From positions 3,472,001 through 3,536,000 of the forward strand of contig NZ_CP029187.1 in NCBI RefSeq assembly GCF_003097535.1: 64,000 nucleotides of DNA, read 5' to 3'. The translations under genes and the position numbers were made by a program. A model generated the notes under the pieces. The model saw only the letters and a list, made by a program, of their open reading frames with translations. It had not been told where the DNA came from and did not search any database. Of the stretch, positions 42,988 through 50,561 are shown piece after piece (position 1 is the first letter of the stretch; the number at the start of each line of letters is the position of its first letter). The stretch comes from Flavobacterium pallidum (GTDB lineage: Bacteria; Bacteroidota; Bacteroidia; Flavobacteriales; Flavobacteriaceae).

Positions 42988-43704
42988 TTATTGTATTTTC
43001 CTGTTTTGGTTTTTGTATGTGGGATTTTGCTTCCCGTTTTTATTGATTTTCGGCTTTTGCGCAACCGGTTGTTGGTTTTTGTTTGATACTTTTTTATTGG
43101 TACGCATCAGGTCAACCGTATCGAGCAATTCCTCGGAGCCGTTCAGCAGGTCGATTTTCCCGCCCGAAAGTTCATACAAATGCTCAAAAATCACATCATC
43201 TTTCACTGTATCCTTATTCCAGCTGAGGTATGATTTTTTCATATGGTTGGCAATCACCTTTATCAGCGCATTTTTCAGATCCGTATCTTCCCAACTGTTG
43301 GCGACATCGATCATGTATTTGATGTTGTTGCCGTAAAAGCGATATTTCGGGTAGTTTTGCGGATAAGGCAATCCGTCCGGTCTCAGCTGCAGTACTTCGC
43401 GCGACGGGATCGGATATGGGGAATCGACATCAAGCTTAAAATCAGACATAATGAAGATCTGGTCCCATAATTTATGCTGAAAATCTGGCACATCCCGTAA
43501 ATGCGGATTGAGGCTACCCATCACCTGGATGATATATTTTGCCGCCTTATTGCGTTCCTCACGGTCTTCAATAACGACGGCCTGCTCTATCAGTTTTTGC
43601 AGGTGGCGGCCGTACTCCCTGATGATCAGGTGCGGACGTTCGGCGTTGTATTCGAGTTCATTTACAACGTCATTTGCGTTTTCCTTGATATATTTCTGGT
43701 TCAT
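42988..43704 (-). CDS. DUF4290 family protein
   Basis: The gene encodes 238 aa, soluble. It starts M-N-Q-K-Y-I-K-E-N-A-N-D-V-V-N-E-L-E-Y-N and contains E-Y-G-R-H-L-Q-K-L-I and Y-R-F-Y-G-N-N-I-K-Y-M-I. The C-terminal 40 residues are a basic, low-complexity tail rich in K, N and Q. DUF4290 is a Bacteroidota family regularly located just upstream of murA, as here, hinting at a cell-wall role that has not been shown to my knowledge. Its ATG abuts the stop of the DUF493 gene. Confidence 0.85.
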   Translation of the reverse strand: MNQKYIKENANDVVNELEYNAERPHLIIREYGRHLQKLIEQAVVIEDREERNKAAKYIIQVMGSLNPHLRDVPDFQHKLWDQIFIMSDFKLDVDSPYPIPSREVLQLRPDGLPYPQNYPKYRFYGNNIKYMIDVANSWEDTDLKNALIKVIANHMKKSYLSWNKDTVKDDVIFEHLYELSGGKIDLLNGSEELLDTVDLMRTNKKVSNKNQQPVAQKPKINKNGKQNPTYKNQNRKIQ

Positions 43705-43989
43705 TTATAAAGAAATTATGCCTTCAATGTTAGACAGCGCAACATATTTTTCAATCACCGCTTCAGGGTTGCTCATCGTGACATTCACGGAAACAGACGT
43801 GTATTTTCCTGTTTTTGACTGATGTGTCGAAATTACGGCACCAAGGTTGTTAAAGGCATTCTCCACTTCCCTGATTTTTGCAGCATCCGTCGGGACGATA
43901 AATTTATATAAATATTCTGAAGGCCAGCTGCTTGTTGTGGATAATTCTTCCTTTAAGCGCACGTAAAATTCTTCTGTTTTCTTATCCAT
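43705..43989 (-). CDS. DUF493 family protein
   Basis: The gene encodes 94 aa with the small alpha/beta fold of the DUF493/YbeD group: Y-L-Y-K-F-I-V-P near the start, then K-T-G-K-Y-T-S-V-S-V-N-V-T-M. These proteins have a regulatory ACT-like fold and no settled function. Its stop directly adjoins the ATG of the DUF4290 gene, so the two and murA probably form one transcript. Confidence 0.82.
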   Translation of the reverse strand: MDKKTEEFYVRLKEELSTTSSWPSEYLYKFIVPTDAAKIREVENAFNNLGAVISTHQSKTGKYTSVSVNVTMSNPEAVIEKYVALSNIEGIISL

Positions 43990-44060
43990 TTAATTAAAAT
44001 AAACGCAAATATACAGTTTTAGAATAGATTTCAGGTTAAGCGTTCCACCAATCCGCTTTT

Positions 44061-44121
44061 ATCTCATTTTCCAATTATCGAATTTTCTAATTATCAAATT
44101 ATTAAATTTTCTAATTATCTC
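44061..44121. repeat. AT-rich dispersed repeat, tandem arms
   Basis: ATTTTCCAATTATCGAATTTTC, AATTATCAAATT and AATTTTCTAATTATCTCA follow each other directly ahead of the ATPase promoter. The words match those at 6086, 13931 and 41449, here mainly as direct repeats. Confidence 0.55.
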
Positions 44122-44123
44122 AC

Positions 44124-44131
44124 TATCTTTG
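44124..44131 (+). promoter_or_regulatory. -7 element of the 44149 gene
   Basis: TATCTTTG, 17 bp before a GTG start, so the leader is only about 10 nt. The AT-rich repeat occupies the -33 region, with no TTG. Confidence 0.6.
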
Positions 44132-44148
44132 CGCCTTATTTTCAAAAA

Positions 44149-44694
44149 GTGGATAAGGAAATTGTTGTGATTATCGGCGGTCCCGGAACTGGTAAAACTA
44201 CCATCATTGACGGGCTCACGGCAAAAGGATACTGCTGCTATCCCGAGATTTCGCGCGAAGTGACCCTTGAAGCAAAAAAACAGGGTATCGAACAATTGTT
44301 CCTTGAAAATCCACTGCTGTTCAGCGAATTGTTGCTTGAAGGCCGCAAGAAACAATTTGTCAATGCCTGCGCAGAATCACACGACATTGTATTCCTTGAC
44401 CGCGGCATTCCCGATGTTTTGGCTTATATGCATTATATTGGTGACAGTTATCCGGCACATTTTGATGCCGCCTGCCGCGAAAACACCTACACTAAAATTT
44501 TCATCCTGCCACCCTGGGAGGAAATTTATGAAAGCGATGACGAGCGCTACGAAAATTTTGAACAGGCAAAACTCATTTACAGCCATTTAACCGAAACTTA
44601 CGAAGGTTACGGATACCATCTGATTGACGTACCGAAAGGAACCGTTGAAGAACGCATCGGTTTTATTCTGGAAAACCTGAAGGTCAAGGCCTAA
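44149..44694 (+). CDS. AAA-type P-loop ATPase (AAA_28-like)
   Basis: The gene encodes 181 aa. A Walker A motif lies at the N-terminus (G-G-P-G-T-G-K-T-T, about 10-18), with Y-P-E-I-S-R-E-V and a Walker-B-like I-V-F-L-D-R-G-I-P-D. This matches the AAA_28 group, small kinase-like NTPases related to thymidylate-kinase-type folds. The start is a GTG, fixed by the promoter 17 bp upstream. No partner gene is adjacent except recQ 108 bp on; the substrate is unknown. Confidence 0.82.
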   Translation: MDKEIVVIIGGPGTGKTTIIDGLTAKGYCCYPEISREVTLEAKKQGIEQLFLENPLLFSELLLEGRKKQFVNACAESHDIVFLDRGIPDVLAYMHYIGDSYPAHFDAACRENTYTKIFILPPWEEIYESDDERYENFEQAKLIYSHLTETYEGYGYHLIDVPKGTVEERIGFILENLKVKA

Positions 44695-44802
44695 AGTCTC
44701 GTTTGCAATTTTCCTTTCAGAAAGGATTATCTTTATCCTGATAAAATTTACTGAACCCCGAATTTACAATTCGCAATCCTTTAATTCCTGATTATTCCCG
44801 CC

Positions 44803-46701
44803 ATGTCCACAGCCGTAGAAATCCTCAAAAAATATTGGAATCATGACAGTTTCCGCAGTGCGCAGCAGGAGATCATCGATTCGGTTCTGGAAGGCCGCGA
44901 TACTTTTGCGCTTTTACCCACCGGTGGCGGAAAATCGATTTGCTTCCAGGTTCCGGCCATGATGAAAGACGGGATTTGCCTGGTCATTTCGCCTTTGGTC
45001 GCCTTGATGAAAGACCAGGTTTCGAATCTTGACAAAAGAAACATCAAAGCCATTGCACTGACCGGCGGGCTCCATACTGATGAAATATCCGATCTGCTTG
45101 ACAATTGTGAGTTCGGGAATTATAAATTCCTGTATTTATCGCCGGAAAGGCTGCAGTCAGACTGGATCATCGAGCGCCTGAAAAACCTTCCCATAAACCT
45201 TATCGCGATTGATGAAGCGCATTGTGTCTCGCAATGGGGGCATGATTTCCGTCCGGCATATCTTAAAATCATCAATCTCAAAACACATTTCCATAAAATC
45301 CCTTTTCTGGCACTTACCGCTTCTGCCACTGAAAAAGTTCGGGGGGACATCATTTCACAATTGGGAATGGAGCAGGTTGCCGTTTTCCAAAAATCGTTTG
45401 AGCGCAACAATATCGCCTATATGGTTTTTGAAGCGGAAGACAAGCTACACCACATTTCCCGGATCCTGAAAAAAAACCCGCAGCCTTCAATCATTTACGT
45501 CCGAAACCGCAAATCCTGCCACGATACCGCTTCGCAACTGCAATCGCTGGGGTTTTCGGCCACCTATTACCATGGAGGGCTTTCGGCATCTGAAAAATCA
45601 AAGAACATGGCGTCCTGGATGGACGAAAAAAAGCAGGTTATTGTAGCCACCAACGCGTTCGGAATGGGCATTGACAAAGCAAATGTCAAAACTGTTATCC
45701 ACATCCAGCTTCCTGAAAACATAGAGAATTATTACCAGGAATCCGGGCGCGCGGGACGGAATGAAGAAAAGGCCTTCGCGGTGCTTTTGTTCAGCCCGTC
45801 GGATCCGGTACAGGCGGGAAATCAGTTCATTTCAGTATTGCCGGATAAGGAATTCCTGACCAGGATGTTTATTAAATTGTGTAATTATTTACGCATTGCT
45901 TACGGAGAAGGCATCGATGAAAATTTTGGTTTTAACCTGAATCATTTTTGCAGCCAATATGAATTTCCTGTCTTAAAAACCTACAATGCTTTACAGTTCC
46001 TGGACCGCCAGGGCATCGTAACACTCTCGCAGGAATTTTCGGAAAAAGTATCGGTGCAGTTTGTCATTGATTCCAAGGAAATATTGCGGTACATGAGCCT
46101 GAATCCGAAGGAAGAACCTGTAATCGCGTCTATATTACGGAATTACAGCGGCATTTATGATTCACCATCGGCTTTGAACTTAAGCCTCATTGCAAAGAAA
46201 AGCGGGGCATCTGAAAGCGATATCATACAGGTACTGAAAAAACTCGATGATCGTGGACTCATTGATTACAAAGCCAAAAGCAACGATGCCACTTTGGTTT
46301 TTAATGAAATACGCGAAGACGAAAAGACCATCAACCGGGTTTCGAAATATCTTGAGAGGCAAAATCAGCAAAAAAAGGAGCAGCTTCAGGCTGTTTTAGA
46401 ATATGTTACCAATAAAAACACGTGTAAAAGCCGTTTGATCCTGAAGTATTTCGGGGAAAAAGATGCAAAGGATTGCGGCATCTGCTCGTATTGCATTTCG
46501 AAACAAAAGAAACCATCATCGGGAGTTTCAATCGCCGCTGAAATCCATCATTTACTGCAATCGCAGGCATTAAATTCACGCGAAATCCAAAATCTTGTCA
46601 AACATCCGGCAGACGATATTATCTTTGCATTGAAACAGCTGATCGACCATCATGTCATTGAAATTGGCGCCGACAACAGATATACCTTAAGCAAAAAATG
46701 A
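44803..46701 (+). CDS. recQ: ATP-dependent DNA helicase RecQ
   Basis: The gene encodes 632 aa, a 3'-5' helicase of recombination and fork repair. The helicase core has Walker A T-G-G-G-K-S (Lys44), the D-E-A-H box near 137, and Q-E-S-G-R-A-G-R-N (motif VI). A zinc-binding RQC region follows (C-K-S-R then C-G-I-C-S-Y-C) and a winged-helix-like segment (N-S-R-E-I-Q-N-L-V). A full C-terminal HRDC domain is not evident, consistent with a short bacterial RecQ. The stop overlaps the fmt start by 4 bp (ATGA). Confidence 0.95.
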   Translation: MSTAVEILKKYWNHDSFRSAQQEIIDSVLEGRDTFALLPTGGGKSICFQVPAMMKDGICLVISPLVALMKDQVSNLDKRNIKAIALTGGLHTDEISDLLDNCEFGNYKFLYLSPERLQSDWIIERLKNLPINLIAIDEAHCVSQWGHDFRPAYLKIINLKTHFHKIPFLALTASATEKVRGDIISQLGMEQVAVFQKSFERNNIAYMVFEAEDKLHHISRILKKNPQPSIIYVRNRKSCHDTASQLQSLGFSATYYHGGLSASEKSKNMASWMDEKKQVIVATNAFGMGIDKANVKTVIHIQLPENIENYYQESGRAGRNEEKAFAVLLFSPSDPVQAGNQFISVLPDKEFLTRMFIKLCNYLRIAYGEGIDENFGFNLNHFCSQYEFPVLKTYNALQFLDRQGIVTLSQEFSEKVSVQFVIDSKEILRYMSLNPKEEPVIASILRNYSGIYDSPSALNLSLIAKKSGASESDIIQVLKKLDDRGLIDYKAKSNDATLVFNEIREDEKTINRVSKYLERQNQQKKEQLQAVLEYVTNKNTCKSRLILKYFGEKDAKDCGICSYCISKQKKPSSGVSIAAEIHHLLQSQALNSREIQNLVKHPADDIIFALKQLIDHHVIEIGADNRYTLSKK

Positions 46702-47645
46702 GAAAATTGAGAATTGTATTCATGGGTACGCCGGAATTCGCCGTCGGAATCCTCGACACCATACTTAAAAACAATTATGACGTGGCCGCGGTGATTACGG
46801 CACCGGACAAACCGGCAGGCCGCGGGCAGAAAATCAAATATTCGGCGGTGAAAGAATATGCTTTGGAACACCGCCTGAAAATCCTGCAGCCAACGAACCT
46901 GAAAGATGGCGCTTTTTTACAGGATTTGAAAAGCCTTGATGCCAATCTCCAGATCATCGTAGCGTTCAGGATGCTTCCGAAAGCCGTTTGGGAAATGCCT
47001 GAATATGGCACATTTAACCTGCATGCCTCGCTGCTTCCACAATATCGCGGTGCTGCGCCAATCAATTGGGCGATCATCAACGGAGAGACCAAAACGGGCG
47101 TGACGACATTCTTTATTGACGATAAGATCGATACCGGTGCGATGATCCTGAGTAATGGGATTTCGATTTTCGAAAATGAGAATGCCGGGCAGCTATACGA
47201 CCGTTTGATGGAAATCGGGAGCGAAACCGTCATCGATACTCTAAAACTGATTGAATCCGGCCCTGTAGAAACGCATATACAAACCAATTCGGCTGAATTA
47301 AAAACCGCTTACAAGCTTAACCGCGAGAACTGCAAAATCGACTGGAACCTGCCCGGGAAAGCAATCCATGACCTTATAAGGGGTTTGTCTCCTTATCCGG
47401 CAGCCTGGTGTTTTTTTGAGGATGGGAATGAACCGCAGTCCATTAAGATTTATGAGGCTGCGTTTGAAAAGGCAACTCACAACATCACTGCCGGCTTGAT
47501 GAAAACCGACAAAAAAACGATTCGGGTAGCGGTTGCTGATGGTTACGTCCATATTTACAGTCTGCAGTTTCCGGGAAAGAAAAAAATGACCGCTTCGGAA
47601 TTGCTGAATGGGATGACTTTCGGAGAAGACGCAAAACTCAGCTGA
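46698..47645 (+). CDS. fmt: methionyl-tRNA formyltransferase
   Basis: The gene encodes 315 aa. Fmt transfers a formyl group from 10-formyl-THF to initiator Met-tRNA. The core I-V-F-M-G-T-P-E-F-A, then N-L-H-A-S-L-L-P-Q-Y-R-G-A-A-P-I with catalytic Asn/His, and D-T-G-A-M-I place the active site; a C-terminal OB-like domain follows. The 4-bp overlap with recQ implies a shared transcript. Confidence 0.95.
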   Translation: MRKLRIVFMGTPEFAVGILDTILKNNYDVAAVITAPDKPAGRGQKIKYSAVKEYALEHRLKILQPTNLKDGAFLQDLKSLDANLQIIVAFRMLPKAVWEMPEYGTFNLHASLLPQYRGAAPINWAIINGETKTGVTTFFIDDKIDTGAMILSNGISIFENENAGQLYDRLMEIGSETVIDTLKLIESGPVETHIQTNSAELKTAYKLNRENCKIDWNLPGKAIHDLIRGLSPYPAAWCFFEDGNEPQSIKIYEAAFEKATHNITAGLMKTDKKTIRVAVADGYVHIYSLQFPGKKKMTASELLNGMTFGEDAKLS

Positions 47646-47694
47646 CCTTGCGCCAATACTGAGATGAAGCTGTTTTCGAAAAAAACAAACAAGT

Positions 47695-47723
47695 TTATCA
47701 ACAAATGAATTGACTTATCAACA
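47695..47723 (+). promoter_or_regulatory. paired TTATCAACA boxes upstream of the HU gene
   Basis: The 9-mer TTATCAACA occurs at 47695-47703 and 47715-47723, 20 bp apart, one base from a DnaA box consensus (TTATCCACA). They sit 27 bp upstream of the HU gene's -33 element. It is a candidate protein-binding site only. Confidence 0.4.
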
Positions 47724-47749
47724 AAAAAGCGAAAATCCGTCCTGAACGC

Positions 47750-47779
47750 TTGCACAGTAAGGAATTCCTGCTAAATTTG
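47750..47779 (+). promoter_or_regulatory. promoter of the HU gene
   Basis: TTG, a 19-bp gap and TAAATTTG. The ATG lies 45 bp further on, so the leader is about 39 nt. Confidence 0.8.
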
Positions 47780-47824
47780 TTTCTATTAACAGAATTTTTA
47801 ACCAACAAATTAATAACTATTATT

Positions 47825-48097
47825 ATGAACAAATCAGAATTAATCGATGCAATGGCTGCTGATGCAGGAATTTCTAAAGCAGCTGCAAAAGCGGCATTAG
47901 AGTCAATGTTGAAAAATGTAGCTGGTGCTTTGAACAACGGCGGAAGAGTATCTTTGGTTGGATTCGGATCTTGGTCAGTATCTGACAGGGCTGCAAGAGA
48001 CGGAAGAAACCCACAAACAGGAGCAACAATCAAGATTGCTGCTAAAAAAGTAGTAAAATTCAAAGCAGGTGCTGAATTGGAAGGCGGCTTGAAATAA
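47825..48097 (+). CDS. hup: HU-family DNA-binding protein
   Basis: The gene encodes 90 aa, the size of HU. It starts M-N-K-S-E-L-I-D-A-M and has the HU arm G-R-N-P-Q-T-G-A-T-I. HU is an abundant nucleoid protein that bends DNA. The promoter at 47750-47779 fixes the ATG at 47825 and excludes an in-frame upstream start at 47750. It is a single-gene unit with a strong terminator. The codon usage is biased, as in highly expressed genes. Confidence 0.95.
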   Translation: MNKSELIDAMAADAGISKAAAKAALESMLKNVAGALNNGGRVSLVGFGSWSVSDRAARDGRNPQTGATIKIAAKKVVKFKAGAELEGGLK

Positions 48098-48120
48098 TCA
48101 CTTTTTCCAAAATATAAATG

Positions 48121-48147
48121 AAAAGCCTTCCAACGAAGGCTTTTTTT
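48121..48147 (+). terminator. Rho-independent terminator of the HU gene
   Basis: AAAAGCCTTC pairs with GAAGGCTTTT across a 4-nt loop, then further T. Confidence 0.9.
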
Positions 48148-48188
48148 ATTGTTATATATAAGTTAAGTAGTAAAAACGTAAGATTATA

Positions 48189-48221
48189 TTTGGAAAATTA
48201 ATTTTTTTATTGCTAAATTTA
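48189..48221 (+). promoter_or_regulatory. probable promoter of the YqgE gene
   Basis: TTTG, a 21-bp gap and TAAATTTA (one base off). It supports the ATG at 48238 over a TTG at 48229. Confidence 0.5.
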
Positions 48222-48237
48222 GTAAAAATTGAGCAAA

Positions 48238-48798
48238 ATGATTTCAGACAAACTGGAGAAGGGACATTTGCTAATTGCAGAGCCATCGATAATCGGAGAC
48301 CTTTCGTTCAACAGATCGGTAATACTCTTGGCAGACCACAATGCTGAAGGTTCAGTAGGTTTTATCATCAACAAACCATTGAAATACACCATTAATGAAT
48401 TGGTTCCTGAAATCAATGCCAAATTTAAAATCTACAACGGCGGCCCTGTGGAGCAGGACAACCTTTATTTCATCCATAACATCCCTGAACTGATACCTAA
48501 CAGCATAGAAATCTCGAACGGGATTTACTGGGGAGGTGATTTTGAATCTACAAAGGAACTCATCAACCAGGGTGAAATCAATAAGGAAAACATACGCTTC
48601 TTTTTAGGGTACACCGGATGGGAACCCAAACAGCTGGAATCTGAAATGGATTCCAATTCCTGGATTATTGCCCGAAACGATTATGAAAACCGCATCATCG
48701 GGAAATCCACAACGAATTTCTGGAAAGAGAAGATTATTGAGTTGGGTGGCGATTACCTGATCTGGTCTAACGCCCCGGAAAACCCGATCCTGAATTAA
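48238..48798 (+). CDS. YqgE/AlgH family protein (UPF0301)
   Basis: The gene encodes 186 aa. The family core is clear: K-G-H-L-L-I-A-E-P, F-N-R-S-V-I-L-L, G-F-I-I-N-K-P, G-G-P-V-E and F-L-G-Y-T-G-W-E-P-K-Q-L-E. UPF0301 proteins are widespread cytoplasmic proteins of uncertain function; the Pseudomonas name AlgH came from an alginate phenotype. The gene ends 4 bp inside the convergent aminotransferase gene. Confidence 0.92.
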   Translation: MISDKLEKGHLLIAEPSIIGDLSFNRSVILLADHNAEGSVGFIINKPLKYTINELVPEINAKFKIYNGGPVEQDNLYFIHNIPELIPNSIEISNGIYWGGDFESTKELINQGEINKENIRFFLGYTGWEPKQLESEMDSNSWIIARNDYENRIIGKSTTNFWKEKIIELGGDYLIWSNAPENPILN

Positions 48799-49634
48799 CC
48801 CAATCGGATCTGTGTATTGAGTTTTTGCAATAATGTTTGCGCAAGGGAGGATCCGAATTCCTTTTTACGGTATTTCGAAACCGGTTGTATTCCTATTATA
48901 ATATTGGTGATGAAAATTTCGTCAGCCTTTTGCAAATCGAACGGTGATATAACCTGTTCCAGTACTTCCAGGTGTTCCATTTTTTTAGCCAATGCCAGAA
49001 CCTGCCGGCGCATCACGCCATTTACACAGCCTTCGGACACGGGTGGCGTAACCAGTTTCCCATCAGTAAGCATAAAAACATTTCCCTGCACCGCTTCAAT
49101 CACATTTTTTTCATCGTTGAGCAGCAGGCAATTCTGCAAGTCATTTTCTTTGGCATAAATGGCGGCGGCGACATTAAGCAGCCTGTTCGTGGATTTTATA
49201 CCGGAAAGCAATTGTCTGGCAACGTAAAAATCCTTGTACAGGTCAACTTCATAAGTGGTGTACCCTATCTGGTATAACGGATTCTCTAATTTTGAAACCG
49301 AAATAAGGAATGACACATTATGGTCTTCCGGCAAATATCTTCCGCCATCATTACGGTAAACTGTAATCCGTGCACGTGCGGAGGCGCTGCAATTTTCAGC
49401 ATTGGCCAGGGTCAGGACCTGTTCCTCGAAATACTCCAGCGTAAAATTCATAGGGATTTCCATACGGACAACCCGCATCGAGGCCATCAGCCTGAAATAA
49501 TGATCTTCTGAAAAGAGGATCCTGCCATCGAGGATCTTTAGCGTTTCAAAGACCGCGTCACCGTAGAGAAAACCGCGATTTCCGGCCAATTGTGCATTTT
49601 CAGTTTCGAAGATTGTACCGTTAAAATTTACCAT
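48795..49634 (-). CDS. class IV PLP aminotransferase (PabC-like)
   Basis: The gene encodes 279 aa of the class IV fold shared by 4-amino-4-deoxychorismate lyase, D-amino-acid and branched-chain aminotransferases. The PLP lysine is Lys147 in S-G-I-K-S-T-N-R-L. G-F-L-Y-G-D-A-V-F-E-T and E-G-C-V-N-G-V-M-R-R are conserved. The length and the L-Y-G-D-A-V-F-E-T region fit PabC (p-aminobenzoate for folate) best, but the exact activity cannot be settled by eye. Its ATG follows directly on the T-run of the upstream gene's terminator. Confidence 0.82.
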   Translation of the reverse strand: MVNFNGTIFETENAQLAGNRGFLYGDAVFETLKILDGRILFSEDHYFRLMASMRVVRMEIPMNFTLEYFEEQVLTLANAENCSASARARITVYRNDGGRYLPEDHNVSFLISVSKLENPLYQIGYTTYEVDLYKDFYVARQLLSGIKSTNRLLNVAAAIYAKENDLQNCLLLNDEKNVIEAVQGNVFMLTDGKLVTPPVSEGCVNGVMRRQVLALAKKMEHLEVLEQVISPFDLQKADEIFITNIIIGIQPVSKYRKKEFGSSLAQTLLQKLNTQIRLG

Positions 49635-49660
49635 AAAAAAAGCCCTGGATTTTTCAGGGC
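49635..49660 (-). terminator. terminator of the START-like gene, adjoining the PabC-like ATG
   Basis: GCCCTG and CAGGGC pair across 7 nt on the minus strand, followed by seven T and then at once the next gene's ATG. Confidence 0.75.
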
Positions 49661-49667
49661 AAATATA
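49660..49667 (-). promoter_or_regulatory. candidate -7 element of the PabC-like gene
   Basis: TATATTTG on the minus strand shares one base with the terminator stem. The resulting transcript would start inside the hairpin and be unable to form it. No TTG is seen at -33. Confidence 0.4.
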
Positions 49668-49685
49668 AGTTTTCTGTTCCAGTAA

Positions 49686-50078
49686 TTATACCGAACCGAT
49701 GACATGTTTAAGATCGGAAATCTGGTTTTCCCAAAGCAATGCCGCTTCGTCAAGCTCACTTTCCGGAGCATAATCGATAATCATCAGGGAAACGTCTTTT
49801 GTAATCTCGTCTTCGAGGATCCTGAGCTCAAAAAAGTAATCGGTATCTTCATTATTGATGTCAATCCAACGGAATTTTATTTTTTCACCGGTCTTTTTAG
49901 AGGCTACCCTAGCCTTTTCCTCAGAATCGTCCCAGATAAAAGTGAAATATTCGCCGCGGGAATTTACATTATCAGCAAACCACTCTGACAAACCGGAAGG
50001 TGTTGATATATATTGATATAGCAGCTGTGGAGAAGAATTTATAGGGAATTCCAATTCATATTTTACTTTAACTTCCAT
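49686..50078 (-). CDS. START-like domain protein
   Basis: The gene encodes 130 aa with the helix-grip (SRPBCC/START) pattern: V-K-Y-E-L-E-F-P-I-N-S-S-P near the start, then L-S-E-W-F-A-D-N-V and I-K-F-R-W-I-D, and a long C-terminal helix. It matches the short START-like family of Bacteroidota. The ATG at 50078 begins the domain; an in-frame ATG at 50132 would add an unconserved aromatic leader. The ligand is unknown. Confidence 0.8.
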   Translation of the reverse strand: MEVKVKYELEFPINSSPQLLYQYISTPSGLSEWFADNVNSRGEYFTFIWDDSEEKARVASKKTGEKIKFRWIDINNEDTDYFFELRILEDEITKDVSLMIIDYAPESELDEAALLWENQISDLKHVIGSV

Positions 50079-50164
50079 GAAATACAGGTAATTTTTTGGG
50101 AAATATATAGAATAAAAATTAAAAAAGCGCAATTTGAAAAATTAATTTTTTTGTAGATTTTTAA

Positions 50165-50195
50165 TTTGCAGCCAATGAATTTAATTATATATTTG
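50165..50195 (+). promoter_or_regulatory. promoter of the tRNA-Met gene
   Basis: TTTG, a 19-bp gap and TATATTTG. The transcript would start near 50202, about 30 nt before the tRNA. Confidence 0.75.
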
Positions 50196-50232
50196 CACCC
50201 GCATTCGAGAATGCAATAACCGAAAAAAAAAT

Positions 50233-50306
50233 GGCGAGGTAGCTCAGTCGGTTAGAGCGCAGGATTCATAACCCTGAGGTCACGGGTTCAACTCCCGTCC
50301 TCGCTA
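50233..50306 (+). tRNA. tRNA-Met (anticodon CAT)
   Basis: A 74-nt cloverleaf: acceptor arms GGCGAGG and CCTCGCT, D-arm GCTC/GAGC, anticodon loop TTCATAA, T-arm ACGGG/CCCGT with loop TTCAACT, discriminator A. The 3' CCA is not encoded. The anticodon stem has one A/C mismatch at its base and no three-G/three-C run, so it looks like an elongator; an Ile tRNA with modified CAT cannot be excluded from sequence. Confidence 0.9.
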
Positions 50307-50317
50307 CAGGAAAAATA

Positions 50318-50347
50318 AAAGGCTGTAAGAATTACTTACGGCCTTTT
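50318..50347 (+). terminator. terminator of the tRNA gene
   Basis: AAAGGC-T-GTAAG pairs with CTTAC-G-GCCTTT around a 5-nt loop, followed by five T. Confidence 0.85.
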
Positions 50348-50471
50348 TCTATTTTATGCCATTTCGGTTTATAAAATAGTCTTTTTTCTTACTTCAGATC
50401 CAACAAATTTTTAATGAAGAATAATAAATTAATTAATGTAAGATATTTCTTTCTTTAAATATAAATAATGT

Positions 50472-50508
50472 ATTTTGTCGATGAAATTATGCTTTTTATC
50501 GATAAAAA
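50472..50508 (+). promoter_or_regulatory. two palindromic sites 21 bp apart, upstream of the giant protease gene
   Basis: TTTTTATCGATAAAAA (50493-50508) is a perfect 16-bp palindrome. ATTTTGTCGATGAAAT (50472-50487) is a similar imperfect one, with a centre exactly 21 bp away. The second ends 1 bp before the -33 element. They are candidates for a regulator's binding sites. Confidence 0.55.
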
Positions 50509-50509
50509 A

Positions 50510-50541
50510 TTTGGTCGCTTGATTTTCATTTAATATGTTTG
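50510..50541 (+). promoter_or_regulatory. promoter of the giant protease gene
   Basis: TTTG, a 20-bp gap and TATGTTTG. This places the start point near 50548 and rules out an in-frame ATG at 50535, which lies in the -7 element. Confidence 0.7.
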
Positions 50542-50561
50542 GCGTACCAAATCTGATTAAA

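Noticed and set aside
44149..44694. AAA-type ATPase plus RecQ as an anti-phage module
   Set aside because: recQ is a standard form overlapping fmt, and the ATPase has its own promoter 108 bp apart; no effector gene is present.
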